A stretch of DNA of 64,000 nucleotides from Variovorax sp. WS11. Its GTDB lineage: Bacteria > Pseudomonadota > Gammaproteobacteria > Burkholderiales > Burkholderiaceae_C. The position numbers and the translations under genes are program-made. Below, one piece after another: positions 52,112 to 60,406 of the stretch; position 1 is the stretch's first letter; the number at the start of each line of letters is the position of its first letter. The notes under the pieces were generated by a model. That model was not told where the DNA came from and ran no database searches. It was given only the letters and a program-made list of their open reading frames with translations. Where the stretch lies: NCBI RefSeq assembly GCF_010499245.1, contig NZ_JAAGOW010000001.1:4131435-4195434 (forward strand), given 5' to 3'.

Positions 52112-53119
52112 CTACTGCACGAAGCCGATCCGGCTGCGGCCCGGGCCGGTGCGTGGCAGGTCCTCGACGTGCACCTCATCGCGCCCGGCCAGGCGCGCAT
52201 TGCCGAAGCCGGTCATCAGCGCGCGCCGCATCTCGCGTGGCGCCATCGTGGCCAGCTGGTCGAGCACGTCGGCCGAAGGCTCCTCGGCCAGCCGGCGGCC
52301 CCAGTCGTGACCCTCGCGGATCGAGGCATAGAGCTGGCGCGCGATCTGCCGCGCCGCCTCGGGCGAGGGGGCGTCGATCTCGAACACGTTCATCCGGTTG
52401 AGGATCGGCTCGGGAATGCCGCGCACGTCGTTCGCCGTCGTCACCCAGATCACCTGGCTGGCGTCGATCGGCACCTCGGCGAACTCGTCGACGAAGGCAT
52501 GGGCGGTGTCGTGCTCCAGCAGGCTGTAGAGCGCGCCCAGCGGGTCGTACTGCACGTCGGCTCCGGCCTTGTCGATCTCGTCGATCACCATCACCGGATT
52601 GGCGTACTGGCCGTCGACCAGGGCCTCGAACACCTTGCCGGGCTTGGCGCCCTTCCACTGCGAGGAGGCGCCCGAGAGCAGCCAGCCGGCGGTCATCGAG
52701 CTCATCGGCACCAGCGACATGCCGGTACCCAGCAGCTCGGCCAGCCGCTTGGCGAAATGGGTCTTGCCGATGCCGGGCGGGCCGAGCAGCAGCATGGGCG
52801 TGACCTCCAGGCCGTCGCGGCTGTCCTGCGCCAGCGCGACATGACGCCGCACGTCGTCGAGCACGTCGGTGAAGTTGGGCAGCTCGGCGTAGAGGGCGGC
52901 CATCTCGGGCACGCCGCTGGGCTTGACCTGGAAGCGCTCGGGGCCGCGCTCGAGCATGCGCTCGTAGGTGGTCCGCAGGTGTTCGTGGTCGCGTTCGGGG
53001 AGCTTGGCGAGCTTGCGCTCGACATCGTGCGTGCGGAACACGCTGCGCAAGTGCGCCACCGGCAGCCGGAAGGACGACGTGGATGCTGGAACCAGGTCGC
53101 GGGATGGGCGGGAATCCAT
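52112..53119 (-). CDS. Orphan Lon-like AAA ATPase
   Basis: The 335-residue protein has a single AAA module: Walker A GPPGIGKTHF, pore-region SSQWKGAKPGKVFEAL, Walker B VMVIDEID, sensor 1 VIWVTTANDV and an Arg-finger-type PEPILNRMNVFEI. It resembles the ATPase part of Lon but has neither the substrate-binding N-domain nor the Ser-Lys protease domain. It may act as an unfoldase or remodeller with an unknown partner. The start at 53119 has GGAGG seven bases upstream. Confidence 0.85.
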   Translation of the reverse strand: MDSRPSRDLVPASTSSFRLPVAHLRSVFRTHDVERKLAKLPERDHEHLRTTYERMLERGPERFQVKPSGVPEMAALYAELPNFTDVLDDVRRHVALAQDSRDGLEVTPMLLLGPPGIGKTHFAKRLAELLGTGMSLVPMSSMTAGWLLSGASSQWKGAKPGKVFEALVDGQYANPVMVIDEIDKAGADVQYDPLGALYSLLEHDTAHAFVDEFAEVPIDASQVIWVTTANDVRGIPEPILNRMNVFEIDAPSPEAARQIARQLYASIREGHDWGRRLAEEPSADVLDQLATMAPREMRRALMTGFGNARLAGRDEVHVEDLPRTGPGRSRIGFVQ

Positions 53120-53218
53120 GGACACCTCCGATAGCACACACTTTGGCACAGCATAAGCCGTGCCCGGTGTCGGCGCTTGTCTATGTTTTCTCGCTTCGGA
53201 GGCTTTTGAAACGAGGCC

Positions 53219-53713
53219 TCAGACGCCGCCTTTGGGATGGGTCGGGTCGACCCACAGCACCGATTCCGGCTTCTCGACCGGCTCGATGTCGAGGTTGACG
53301 GCCACCGCCTCGCCGTCGCTGCGGCACAGCACGCACTCGAGGGCCTCGGTCGGGCTGGCGTTGATTTCCTGGTGCGGGACGTAGGGCGGCACGTAGATGA
53401 AGTCGCCCGGCCCGGCCTCGGCGGTGAACTCGAGCTGCTCGCCCCAGCGCATGCGGGCGCGCCCGCGCACCACGTAGATCACGGATTCCAGGTGGCCGTG
53501 GTGATGGGCGCCGGTCTTCGCATCGGGGTGGATGGTCACCGTGCCGGCCCAGAGCTTCTGCGCGCCGACGCGCGCGAAGTTGATGGCCGCGGCGCGGTTC
53601 ATGCCCGGCGTCTGCGCGGTGTTGGTGTCGAGCTGGTTGCCGGGGATCACCCGCACGCCGTCGTGCTTCCATGCGGCGTCGTTGTGATCATGATCGGAAT
53701 GTTCGTGGCTCAC
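53219..53713 (-). CDS. Cupin-domain protein
   Basis: The 164-residue protein is a single cupin with the metal-binding motif GAHHHGHLESVIYVVRGRARM and the second motif PGDFIYVPPYVPHQEINAS. The His-rich N-terminus (HEHSDHDHND) may bind metal. The start is GTG at 53713. Small cupins of this kind are dioxygenases, isomerases or sensors; function is not assigned. It follows grxD on the same strand after a 137-bp gap with three hairpins. Confidence 0.85.
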   Translation of the reverse strand: MSHEHSDHDHNDAAWKHDGVRVIPGNQLDTNTAQTPGMNRAAAINFARVGAQKLWAGTVTIHPDAKTGAHHHGHLESVIYVVRGRARMRWGEQLEFTAEAGPGDFIYVPPYVPHQEINASPTEALECVLCRSDGEAVAVNLDIEPVEKPESVLWVDPTHPKGGV

Positions 53714-53754
53714 GATGCGCCCTCATGGCCGGCGAAGCCAGGCCCGTTGGTGAA

Positions 53755-53830
53755 ACACCGCGGAACCGGCTTTGCCGGGCCGCTGGTGTTGCCCCCGGTA
53801 GGGGGTGGGCGCCCGACACGAAGTGCGGGC
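53755..53830. repeat. Triple-hairpin intergenic element
   Basis: Three stems lie in a row. ACACC-GCGG-CCGGC pairs with GCCGG-CCGC-GGTGT (53755-53789, loop TTT); CCCCC pairs with GGGGG (53792-53796, 53801-53805); GCCCG-CAC pairs with GTG-CGGGC (53811-53830, loop GAA, one bulge). I recall similar hairpin clusters as dispersed intergenic repeats in Comamonadaceae. It may attenuate transcription or protect mRNA between grxD and the cupin gene. Confidence 0.65.
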
Positions 53831-53850
53831 AACCTGGGGGCGAGCAACAT

Positions 53851-54177
53851 TCAGGCGGGACTGCCGTTCAGCATTTGCTGCAGCTCGCCCGATTCGTACA
53901 TCTCCATCAGGATGTCCGAGCCGCCGACGAACTCGCCCTTGACGTACAGCTGCGGGATGGTCGGCCAGTTGCTGTATTCCTTGATGCCCTGGCGGATGCC
54001 TTCGTCCTCGAGCACATTGACGGTCTTGAGCGTGCGGGTGTCGACGCCCACCGCCTTGAGGATCTGGATCGCGCGGCCCGAAAAGCCGCACATCGGGAAA
54101 CTGGCGTTGCCCTTCATGAAGAGCACGAGATCGTTGGTCTTGACGAGATCGTCGATGCGCTGCTGGACTTCGGACAT
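53851..54177 (-). CDS. grxD: Monothiol glutaredoxin, Grx4 type
   Basis: The 108-residue CGFS glutaredoxin (KGNASFPMCGFSGRA) has WPTIPQLYVKGEFVGGSDIL glutathione- and cluster-binding segments. It carries and delivers [2Fe-2S] clusters, often with BolA. It is the fourth gene of hemA-prfA-prmC-grxD, the standard arrangement in betaproteobacteria, 29 bp after prmC. Confidence 0.96.
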   Translation of the reverse strand: MSEVQQRIDDLVKTNDLVLFMKGNASFPMCGFSGRAIQILKAVGVDTRTLKTVNVLEDEGIRQGIKEYSNWPTIPQLYVKGEFVGGSDILMEMYESGELQQMLNGSPA

Positions 54178-54206
54178 GGGCCTCTCCAAAAAATGAGTTG
54201 GGCGGA

Positions 54207-55067
54207 TTATTTCACCGCGCGCCAGATCCCGCCCGAGCAGCGCGCGATGCCTGCCAGGTCGTCGCGGCTTTGCACCTCGGCGAAGCCGCGGCGCGCCAGC
54301 AGGGCGCGCACCGCTGCCGCCTGGTCGTAGCCGTGCTCGAGCAGCAGCCAGCCCTCTTCGCGCAGGTGCGCGGGCGCGTCGTCGACGATGCGGCGGATGT
54401 CGTCCAGCCCGTCCGCCCCCGACACCAGCGCGCTCAGGGGCTCGTGGCGCAGGGCGGCGAGGTGCGGGTCGCTGGCGGCGACGTAGGGTGGGTTGGAAAC
54501 GACCAGGTCCAGGTCCGTGTCGGCGCTTTCCAGCCAGTCGGCCTCGGCGAACCGGACGGCCAGCCCCAGGCGCTGCGCGTTGGCGCGGGCCACGGCCAGG
54601 GCCGCGGCGCTGCGGTCGACTGCTGCAACCCGCGCATCGGGGCGGGCATGCCGGATCGCCAGCGCGATCGCGCCGCTTCCGGTACCCAGATCGAGCACCG
54701 AGGGCGCCGTGCGGCCCTGCAGGCATTGCAGTGCCCACTCGACCAGGGTCTCGGTGTCGGGCCGGGGCACCAGCACGCGGGCGTCGACCTGCAGGCCGAG
54801 GCCGTGGAATTCCTTCTCGCCCACCAGATAGGCCACCGGCTCGCCGGCCACGCGGCGGGCGCACAGCCGGGCGAAAGCTGGCCAGACGGCGTCGGCGAGG
54901 ATGTCGGTGTCGTGCGCCAGCAGCCAGGCGCGATCACCCGAGGGCCGGCCCAGCACATGCAGCAGCAAGAGCTGGGCGTCGAGCCGCTCCACGCCCAGCG
55001 CGGCGGCCGCGGCCAGCATCTGCGCCGCGGTCGATGGCGAGCGGCCGTGCTCGGGCTTCATGCTCAT
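54207..55067 (-). CDS. prmC: Release factor N5-glutamine methyltransferase
   Basis: The enzyme methylates the Gln of the GGQ motif in RF1 and RF2 using SAM. The 286-residue protein has an N-terminal helical domain, the SAM site VLDLGTGSGAIALAI and the catalytic VSNPPYVAASD (NPPY). Its ATG overlaps the prfA stop by four bases, so it is made with its substrate RF1. Confidence 0.96.
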   Translation of the reverse strand: MSMKPEHGRSPSTAAQMLAAAAALGVERLDAQLLLLHVLGRPSGDRAWLLAHDTDILADAVWPAFARLCARRVAGEPVAYLVGEKEFHGLGLQVDARVLVPRPDTETLVEWALQCLQGRTAPSVLDLGTGSGAIALAIRHARPDARVAAVDRSAAALAVARANAQRLGLAVRFAEADWLESADTDLDLVVSNPPYVAASDPHLAALRHEPLSALVSGADGLDDIRRIVDDAPAHLREEGWLLLEHGYDQAAAVRALLARRGFAEVQSRDDLAGIARCSGGIWRAVK

Positions 55068-56152
55068 GCCGGCAGGCTGGCTTCCAGCTCGGCCAACTGC
55101 TCGGCCTCGCGCGCCGCGCGCAGGGCGTCCAGCACCTCGCGCAGGTCGCCTTCCATGATCGTCTGCAGCTTGTAGAGCGTGAGGTTGATGCGGTGGTCGG
55201 TGAGCCGCCCCTGCGGGAAGTTGTAGGTGCGGATGCGGTCGCTACGGTCCCCGCTGCCGATCAGGCCCTTGCGCAGCGCCGCATCCTCGGCGGCGCGCTC
55301 GCTGCGCTCCTTCTCCTGGATGCGGGCCGACAGCACCTGCAGCGCCTTGGCCTTGTTGCGGTGCTGGCTGCGGTCGTCCTGGCACTCGGCCACGATGCCG
55401 GTGGGAATGTGCGTGATGCGCACCGCCGAATCGGTCTTGTTGATGTGCTGGCCGCCGGCGCCGCTGGCGCGGTAGGTGTCGATGCGAAGGTCGGCCGGGT
55501 TGATCTGCACCGCCTGCGCCTCGTCCGGCTCGGCCAGCACGGCCACCGTGCAGGCGCTGGTGTGGATGCGGCCCTGGGTCTCGGTCGCGGGCACGCGCTG
55601 CACCCGGTGGCCGCCGGACTCGAAGCGCAGCTGCCCGAAGACCTCGTTGCCGACCACGCGCACCACCACTTCCTTGAAGCCACCCAGCTCGCTCTCGCTG
55701 GCGCTCACGATCTCGCAGCGCCAGCCGGCGCGCTCCGCATGGCGCGTGTACATGCGCAGCAGGTCGCCGGCGAAGAGCGCAGATTCGTCGCCGCCGGTGC
55801 CGGCGCGGATCTCGAGAAAGGCGTTGCGCGTGTCCTCCGGGTCCTTGGGCAGCAGCAGGCGCTGCAGCTCGTCCTCGAGCGAGACCAGCTCGGCCTCGGC
55901 GCCGGCGATCTCTTCCCGGGCCATCTCGGCCATGTCCGGGTCGTCCAGCATTTCGCGCGCGGCCGCCAGGTCCGACTCGCGCTGCAGGTAGCGCTGGTAG
56001 CGGCCCGCCACCTGTGTCACCTCGGCATGCTCGCGCGAGATGCTTCGGTATTGCGTCATGTCCGACATGATGTCCTCGCGCGAGAGCAGGAAGTCCAGCT
56101 CGCCGAGGCGTTGCGCAAAGCGCTCGAGTTGTTGACGCAGGAAGGGTTTCAC
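55064..56152 (-). CDS. prfA: Peptide chain release factor 1
   Basis: RF1 recognises UAA and UAG. The 362-residue protein has the PAT codon-recognition tripeptide (RVQRVPATETQGRIHTSACT) and the catalytic GGQ in ASGAGGQHINKTDSAVR. Length and motifs are normal. It lies 81 bp downstream of hemA and overlaps prmC (ATGA). Confidence 0.97.
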   Translation of the reverse strand: MKPFLRQQLERFAQRLGELDFLLSREDIMSDMTQYRSISREHAEVTQVAGRYQRYLQRESDLAAAREMLDDPDMAEMAREEIAGAEAELVSLEDELQRLLLPKDPEDTRNAFLEIRAGTGGDESALFAGDLLRMYTRHAERAGWRCEIVSASESELGGFKEVVVRVVGNEVFGQLRFESGGHRVQRVPATETQGRIHTSACTVAVLAEPDEAQAVQINPADLRIDTYRASGAGGQHINKTDSAVRITHIPTGIVAECQDDRSQHRNKAKALQVLSARIQEKERSERAAEDAALRKGLIGSGDRSDRIRTYNFPQGRLTDHRINLTLYKLQTIMEGDLREVLDALRAAREAEQLAELEASLPA

Positions 56153-56233
56153 GGAAAGAACGGGAAATCGGGGAAGGGAGCCGTGCCGCGATGCGGCAGG
56201 AGCGGGGAGGAGGGCAGCGCGCCCCGGGCGCCG

Positions 56234-57505
56234 CTAACGCTCTTTGCGCAGGAACAGCCGCGAGATGGCCTGCGCCGTGTGCTCGCGCGCCGTGGTGTCG
56301 CCGGCATGCAGCTCGGCCATGGCGCCGTGCAGCATCTTCTGCGTGAGCCCGCGGGACAGGGCCTCCAGCACCGCCTCGACCGGCTCGCCCTTGGCCAGCA
56401 GCTTGCGCGCGCGGGCCAGCTCCGCGGCGCGCCACTCGTCGGCCTGGGCGTTGAGCTGCTGGATCAGCGGCACGCTGCCGCGCTGGTCGAGCCAGTGCAT
56501 GAAGCTGCGCACGCCGGCGTCGATGATCACCTCGGCCTCGGCCACCGCGGCCTGGCGGCTGGCATGGCCCTGCTGGACCACCTGGGCCAGGTCGTCGACG
56601 GTGTAGAGATAGATGTCTTCGAGCGCCTTGACCTCGGGCTCGATGTCGCGCGGCACGGCCAGGTCGACCATGAACATCGGGCGGTGCTTGCGCAGCTTGA
56701 GCGCACGCTCCACCGCGCCCAGCCCGATCAGCGGCAGCGTGCTGGCGGTGCAGCTCACCACGATGTCGAATTCCGCCAGGCGCCCCGGCAGCTCGGCCAG
56801 CCGCATCGCCTCGCCGCCGAAGCGCGAGGCCAGTTTCTCGCCGCGCTCCAGCGTGCGGTTGGCGATGACGATGGACTTGGGCTCCTTGGCCGCGAAGTGC
56901 GTCACGGCCAGGTCGATCATCTCGCCGGCACCGACGAAGAGCACGCGCGTCTGCTTCAGGTCCTCGAACAGCTGGGCCGCCAGGCGCACGGCGGCGGCGG
57001 CCATGCTGATGGAATGGGCGCCGATCTCGGTGGCGGTGCGCACTTCCTTGGCGACCGCGAAGGAGCGCTGGAACAGCTGGTTCAGCGTGCTGCCGAGCGA
57101 GCCGGCGGTCTCGGCAACGCGCACGGCGTCCTTCATCTGGCCAAGGATCTGGGCCTCGCCCAGCACCATCGAATCGAGCCCGCTGGCGACCCGGAAGGCG
57201 TGGCGCGCCGCGTTGTCGTCGTGCAGGGTGTAGGCGTGGGAGCGGAGCAAGGCCGGTGCCACGCCGCCGCTCTGGGCCAGCCAGTCGACCGTGTGGTCGA
57301 GGGCCAGGTGGTCGGCGGCGCAGTAGATCTCGGTGCGGTTGCAGGTCGAGATGATGGCCGCCTCGACATCGGGATGCCGGTGGGCGCCGAAGGAGCTGCG
57401 CAGGCTGTGCAGCGTGGGCGCGATCTGGTCGATGGCGAACGCGAAGCGACCGCGCAGATCGAGCGGCGCGGTCGTGTGGTTCAAGCCGAGGGCCCAGACT
57501 GACAT
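56234..57505 (-). CDS. hemA: Glutamyl-tRNA reductase
   Basis: The enzyme makes glutamate-1-semialdehyde from Glu-tRNA with NADPH, the first step of C5 haem synthesis. The 423-residue protein opens MSVWALGLNHTTAPLDLRG and has the catalytic Cys in ISTCNRTEIYC, the SLGSTLNQLFQRSFAVAKEV hinge and the VGAGEMIDL NADPH motif. The start is fixed by the family. A perfect TATAAT ends eight bases before the ATG, so the message may have almost no leader and no ribosome site. Confidence 0.97.
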   Translation of the reverse strand: MSVWALGLNHTTAPLDLRGRFAFAIDQIAPTLHSLRSSFGAHRHPDVEAAIISTCNRTEIYCAADHLALDHTVDWLAQSGGVAPALLRSHAYTLHDDNAARHAFRVASGLDSMVLGEAQILGQMKDAVRVAETAGSLGSTLNQLFQRSFAVAKEVRTATEIGAHSISMAAAAVRLAAQLFEDLKQTRVLFVGAGEMIDLAVTHFAAKEPKSIVIANRTLERGEKLASRFGGEAMRLAELPGRLAEFDIVVSCTASTLPLIGLGAVERALKLRKHRPMFMVDLAVPRDIEPEVKALEDIYLYTVDDLAQVVQQGHASRQAAVAEAEVIIDAGVRSFMHWLDQRGSVPLIQQLNAQADEWRAAELARARKLLAKGEPVEAVLEALSRGLTQKMLHGAMAELHAGDTTAREHTAQAISRLFLRKER

Positions 57506-57513
57506 AACGGGGG

Positions 57514-57519
57514 ATTATA
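57514..57519 (-). promoter_or_regulatory. -10 box of hemA
   Basis: TATAAT on the minus strand is followed by only eight bases before the hemA ATG. No convincing -35 element is found at 16-18 bases. With the usual 6-8 bases from the -10 box to the start point, transcription would begin at or within two bases of the start codon. Confidence 0.5.
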
Positions 57520-57585
57520 AAATCCGCGGCCGGTAGCAGTCCTCCGCTCTACGGATGACCCCGGACCGCCACTCCCTTGCCTCTC

Positions 57586-57864
57586 ATGTCCGCGCTCGAC
57601 CTGCTGATCCATTTGCTCAACTTCGCGGCGCCGGCCTTCTTCGTGGCCCTCGTTCTCGCCCTGCTGTTCCGCCTCGCCCTGCACAGGCGCAGCGCGGCGG
57701 TGAGCCTCTGGGTGCAAGTGGCGGTCACTTTTGCCGCCGGGCTGCTTGTGCTGGTGGCCGGCCTGGCCTGGTTCGGCCGCGACGGGCGCATGGCGACCTA
57801 TGCCGCGCTGGTCGTGGTCTGCGGCAGCGCGCAGTGGTGGCTGCTGCGCGGCTGGCGCGGCTGA
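57586..57864 (+). CDS. Small hypothetical membrane protein
   Basis: The 92-residue protein has three hydrophobic segments (LIHLLNFAAPAFFVALVLAL, VQVAVTFAAGLLVLVAGLAW, YAALVVVCGSAQWWLL) and short basic loops. It is unassigned but is a common neighbour of hemA in this group, as far as I recall. The start at 57586 (MSALDLL) has no clear ribosome site; a TTG nine bases earlier is possible. It is divergent from hemA and convergent with the channel gene. Confidence 0.7.
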   Translation: MSALDLLIHLLNFAAPAFFVALVLALLFRLALHRRSAAVSLWVQVAVTFAAGLLVLVAGLAWFGRDGRMATYAALVVVCGSAQWWLLRGWRG

Positions 57865-57885
57865 TAGCCGAGGGCGCCGGCGCGC

Positions 57886-60300
57886 TCACGCGGTCAGCGG
57901 CGGCGTCGGCGGTGCCGGCGCGGGCGGTGCCGGCAGCTCGGTCTGCGACACCACCACGGTCGGCGCCGCCAGCGGCAGGCCGGCCTGCTTGAAGCGCTCC
58001 AGCATTGTGAACAGCACATCGCTGCGCACCCCGCCGGCCAGGCGCGGGCTCTGCACGAAGGCGATGGCCTGGAAGATCAGCATGCCGTTCTCGATGCCCT
58101 CGAGCGAGACCGAGGGCGCGGGCGCGACCAGCACGCCGCCATGGTCGGCGCAGGCCGACAGCATCAGGTCGCGCGCCAGCTTGGCGTCGGTCGACAGCGG
58201 CATCGGCAGGCGAATCAGCAGGCGGCCCTCGGCGTTGGTGAGGGTCATGTTGCGCACGGTCTTGGTGATGAACTCCGAGTTCGGCACGATCAGCGTGGAG
58301 CGGTCGGCCAGCTGGATCTCGGTGGCACGCACGTTGATGCGCCGCACGTCGCCCTCGGTCGTGCCCAGCACCACCCAATCGCCGACCTTGACCGGCTGCT
58401 CGGCCAGCAGGATCAGCCCCGAGATGAAGTTCTGAACGATCGCCTGCAGGCCGAAGCCGATGCCCACCGACAGCGCGCTGGCCACCCAGGCGATGCGCTC
58501 GACGCCGATGCCCAGCGCCGACATCGCCACCGCGATCACCACGATGCCGCCCACGTAGCCGAGCAGCGTGGTGATCGAGCTCTGCATGCCGGGCTCGAGC
58601 GAGGTCTCCGGCAGGTAGCGTGCCCCCAGCCATTTCTTGAACACGCGCAGCGCGAGGAAGCCGACGGCCAGCACCGCGACGGCGGTGAAGATCGCGCCCG
58701 GCACCAGCTGGAACTCGCCGACCTTGACGCCGGTTCCGAACTGGCCGCTGCGCTGGAACACCTCGCCCGGGCTGGTGCCCAGCGGCGTGGCCAGCGCGAT
58801 CAGCATGTAGAAGAAGAGCGCGACCCGCGCCAGGCCCGAGAGCGCCACCGCCGCCTGGTCCAGCGTGCGCGGCGCGAAGCCGAAGCTCTTCTGCAGCTTC
58901 TGGCCGAGGCCGCTCTTCGAGGCCACCGTGGCCATGAACAGGTCGTCGGCGAACTTGAAGAGCAGGTAGAAGGCCGAGGCGACGATGCCGGTCCAGGTCA
59001 GCTGGTTGGCCAGGAAGCTGGCCAGCGCGACATAGCCGATGCCCACCAGCACCCAGATCACGATCGCCGCCAGTGCCACGGCGCTCAGCAGGAAGCTGAT
59101 CCACAGCGGGCGCTCGGGCTCGGCGGGCGGCAGCTCGGCCCCCTCCTTGGCGGCGGCATCGGCAGGGGCGGCGCCGGCGGGTTCGTGCAGGCGCAGCAGC
59201 ATCGTGGCGATCAGTGCCGTCAGCGCCAGCGCGGTGACCACGTGGGTGGCGACCACCGCCGCGAAACTCGCGTCCACGATCGCGTTGATCTGGCTCGGCA
59301 CCCAGACCAGCACCGCGATCAGGGCCGTGAGCCAGGGGAAGGGGGCGAGGCGCCGGGCCATCGTGTTGGGGATCGGCGGGAGCCGCCACGACGGCCGGCG
59401 ATTGGAAAGCAGAGCCCGGCCGAGGCCGACCACGAAGGCGATGAAGATGATGGACTGCACCACCGCCTGGCCGAGCTTCCGGATCTGCGGCCCGAGGATT
59501 CCGTGGCGGTCGAGCGTGGCGAACACGCCCTGCGCCGCCAGCGCGATCAGCACCACGTTGACACCCACGACCGCAATCACCAGCAGCGAGCGGCGCAGCC
59601 GGCCGGACGGCAGCACGCGCGCGGCCAGCCGCACCAGACCGTGCTCGGCCGCCCAGTTGCCCAGGAGCGCGAGCAGCAATGCCGCGGCCAGGCTGGCCAG
59701 CACCGATATGCGGTGCGCCGGCTGCAGAGCGATGTCGACGCCGGCCCGCAGCTCGTCGCGCAGGCTCGCGAGGCGCTCCACGTCGGCGGGCCAGGCGTCG
59801 CTGATGTCGAACCAGAACTGGCGGCCCAGCGGCGAGGGCGCGCGCTCGGTGAGCTGGGCCTCGAACAGCTTGCGGCGCTTGGCGAGCAGCTCGCTGCCGC
59901 GCTGCTGCGCATCGACGGTGATGAGGCGCGCCAGGCGGATGTCGGCGTCGAGCGCGTTGCGTTCCTTCAGCAGGGCGGCGCGCTGGGCGGTGATGTCGGG
60001 GTCTTCGGGCGGCGCGCCGGCGGCCGGCGGATTGCCCAGTTCGCCCAGGCGCGCGTTGAGGTCGCTGAGCCGGGTGTTGCGCGAGGCGACGAACTTGTCC
60101 GCCTGGGTGCCGATCGCGTTGATGCGGTCGAGCAGTTCGCGCACCTCGGCGTTGCTCTCGACCGAGGTGGGAACGGTGTCGAGACGGGTCCGCAGCTCGG
60201 CCACCGTCGCTTCCGCCGGCGCGGCGGCGCCCTGCGCGAAGACGGCGCTGCCGAGGACGGCGGCCAGCAGCAGGGCCGCGAGACGGGGCATCCAGCTCAC
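57886..60300 (-). CDS. Large MscS-type mechanosensitive channel (DUF3772/MscK-like)
   Basis: The ~804-residue protein has a signal peptide (PRLAALLLAAVLGSAVFAQG), a periplasmic helical DUF3772-like domain to about residue 190, some ten transmembrane helices, and a C-terminal MscS pore and beta domain. The MscS signature VGIGFGLQAIVQNFISGLIL is followed by EQPVKVGDWV. It should release solutes on membrane tension. The start is taken as GTG at 60300, with GAAGG seven bases upstream; this GTG is the end of a 66-bp repeat. ATG at 60291 or the in-frame repeat ATG at 60360 are alternatives. Confidence 0.88.
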   Translation of the reverse strand: MSWMPRLAALLLAAVLGSAVFAQGAAAPAEATVAELRTRLDTVPTSVESNAEVRELLDRINAIGTQADKFVASRNTRLSDLNARLGELGNPPAAGAPPEDPDITAQRAALLKERNALDADIRLARLITVDAQQRGSELLAKRRKLFEAQLTERAPSPLGRQFWFDISDAWPADVERLASLRDELRAGVDIALQPAHRISVLASLAAALLLALLGNWAAEHGLVRLAARVLPSGRLRRSLLVIAVVGVNVVLIALAAQGVFATLDRHGILGPQIRKLGQAVVQSIIFIAFVVGLGRALLSNRRPSWRLPPIPNTMARRLAPFPWLTALIAVLVWVPSQINAIVDASFAAVVATHVVTALALTALIATMLLRLHEPAGAAPADAAAKEGAELPPAEPERPLWISFLLSAVALAAIVIWVLVGIGYVALASFLANQLTWTGIVASAFYLLFKFADDLFMATVASKSGLGQKLQKSFGFAPRTLDQAAVALSGLARVALFFYMLIALATPLGTSPGEVFQRSGQFGTGVKVGEFQLVPGAIFTAVAVLAVGFLALRVFKKWLGARYLPETSLEPGMQSSITTLLGYVGGIVVIAVAMSALGIGVERIAWVASALSVGIGFGLQAIVQNFISGLILLAEQPVKVGDWVVLGTTEGDVRRINVRATEIQLADRSTLIVPNSEFITKTVRNMTLTNAEGRLLIRLPMPLSTDAKLARDLMLSACADHGGVLVAPAPSVSLEGIENGMLIFQAIAFVQSPRLAGGVRSDVLFTMLERFKQAGLPLAAPTVVVSQTELPAPPAPAPPTPPLTA

Positions 60301-60360
60301 TGAAGTACCTTCGCCTGCGGCTGCGGTGCTATTCGCCTTGGGAACGGCCCTGCGTCTCAT
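60295..60360 (-). repeat. 66-bp ATG...GTGAGC element, copy C
   Basis: On the minus strand it begins ATGAGACGC, encodes MRRRAVPKANSTAAAGEGTS and ends GTGAGC, which is the probable start of the channel gene. A GAAGG seven bases before that GTG is part of the element and looks like a ribosome site. Here the element frame is continuous with the channel frame, unlike copy A, where it ends at a TGA. Confidence 0.7.
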
Positions 60361-60406
60361 GAGCCGATCATAGAAGGCCGCGGGCGCGGGCCCGGGCGCC
60401 GCGCGA

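Noticed and set aside
57490..57525. Promoter for the small membrane protein using CTGACA and TATAAA on the plus strand
   Set aside because: The two elements are only 11 bases apart, too close for sigma-70.
60301..60360. N-terminal extension of the mechanosensitive channel starting at 60360
   Set aside because: Although in frame, it is the repeat-encoded peptide and would sit ahead of an otherwise normal signal peptide; the GTG at 60300 has a better ribosome site.
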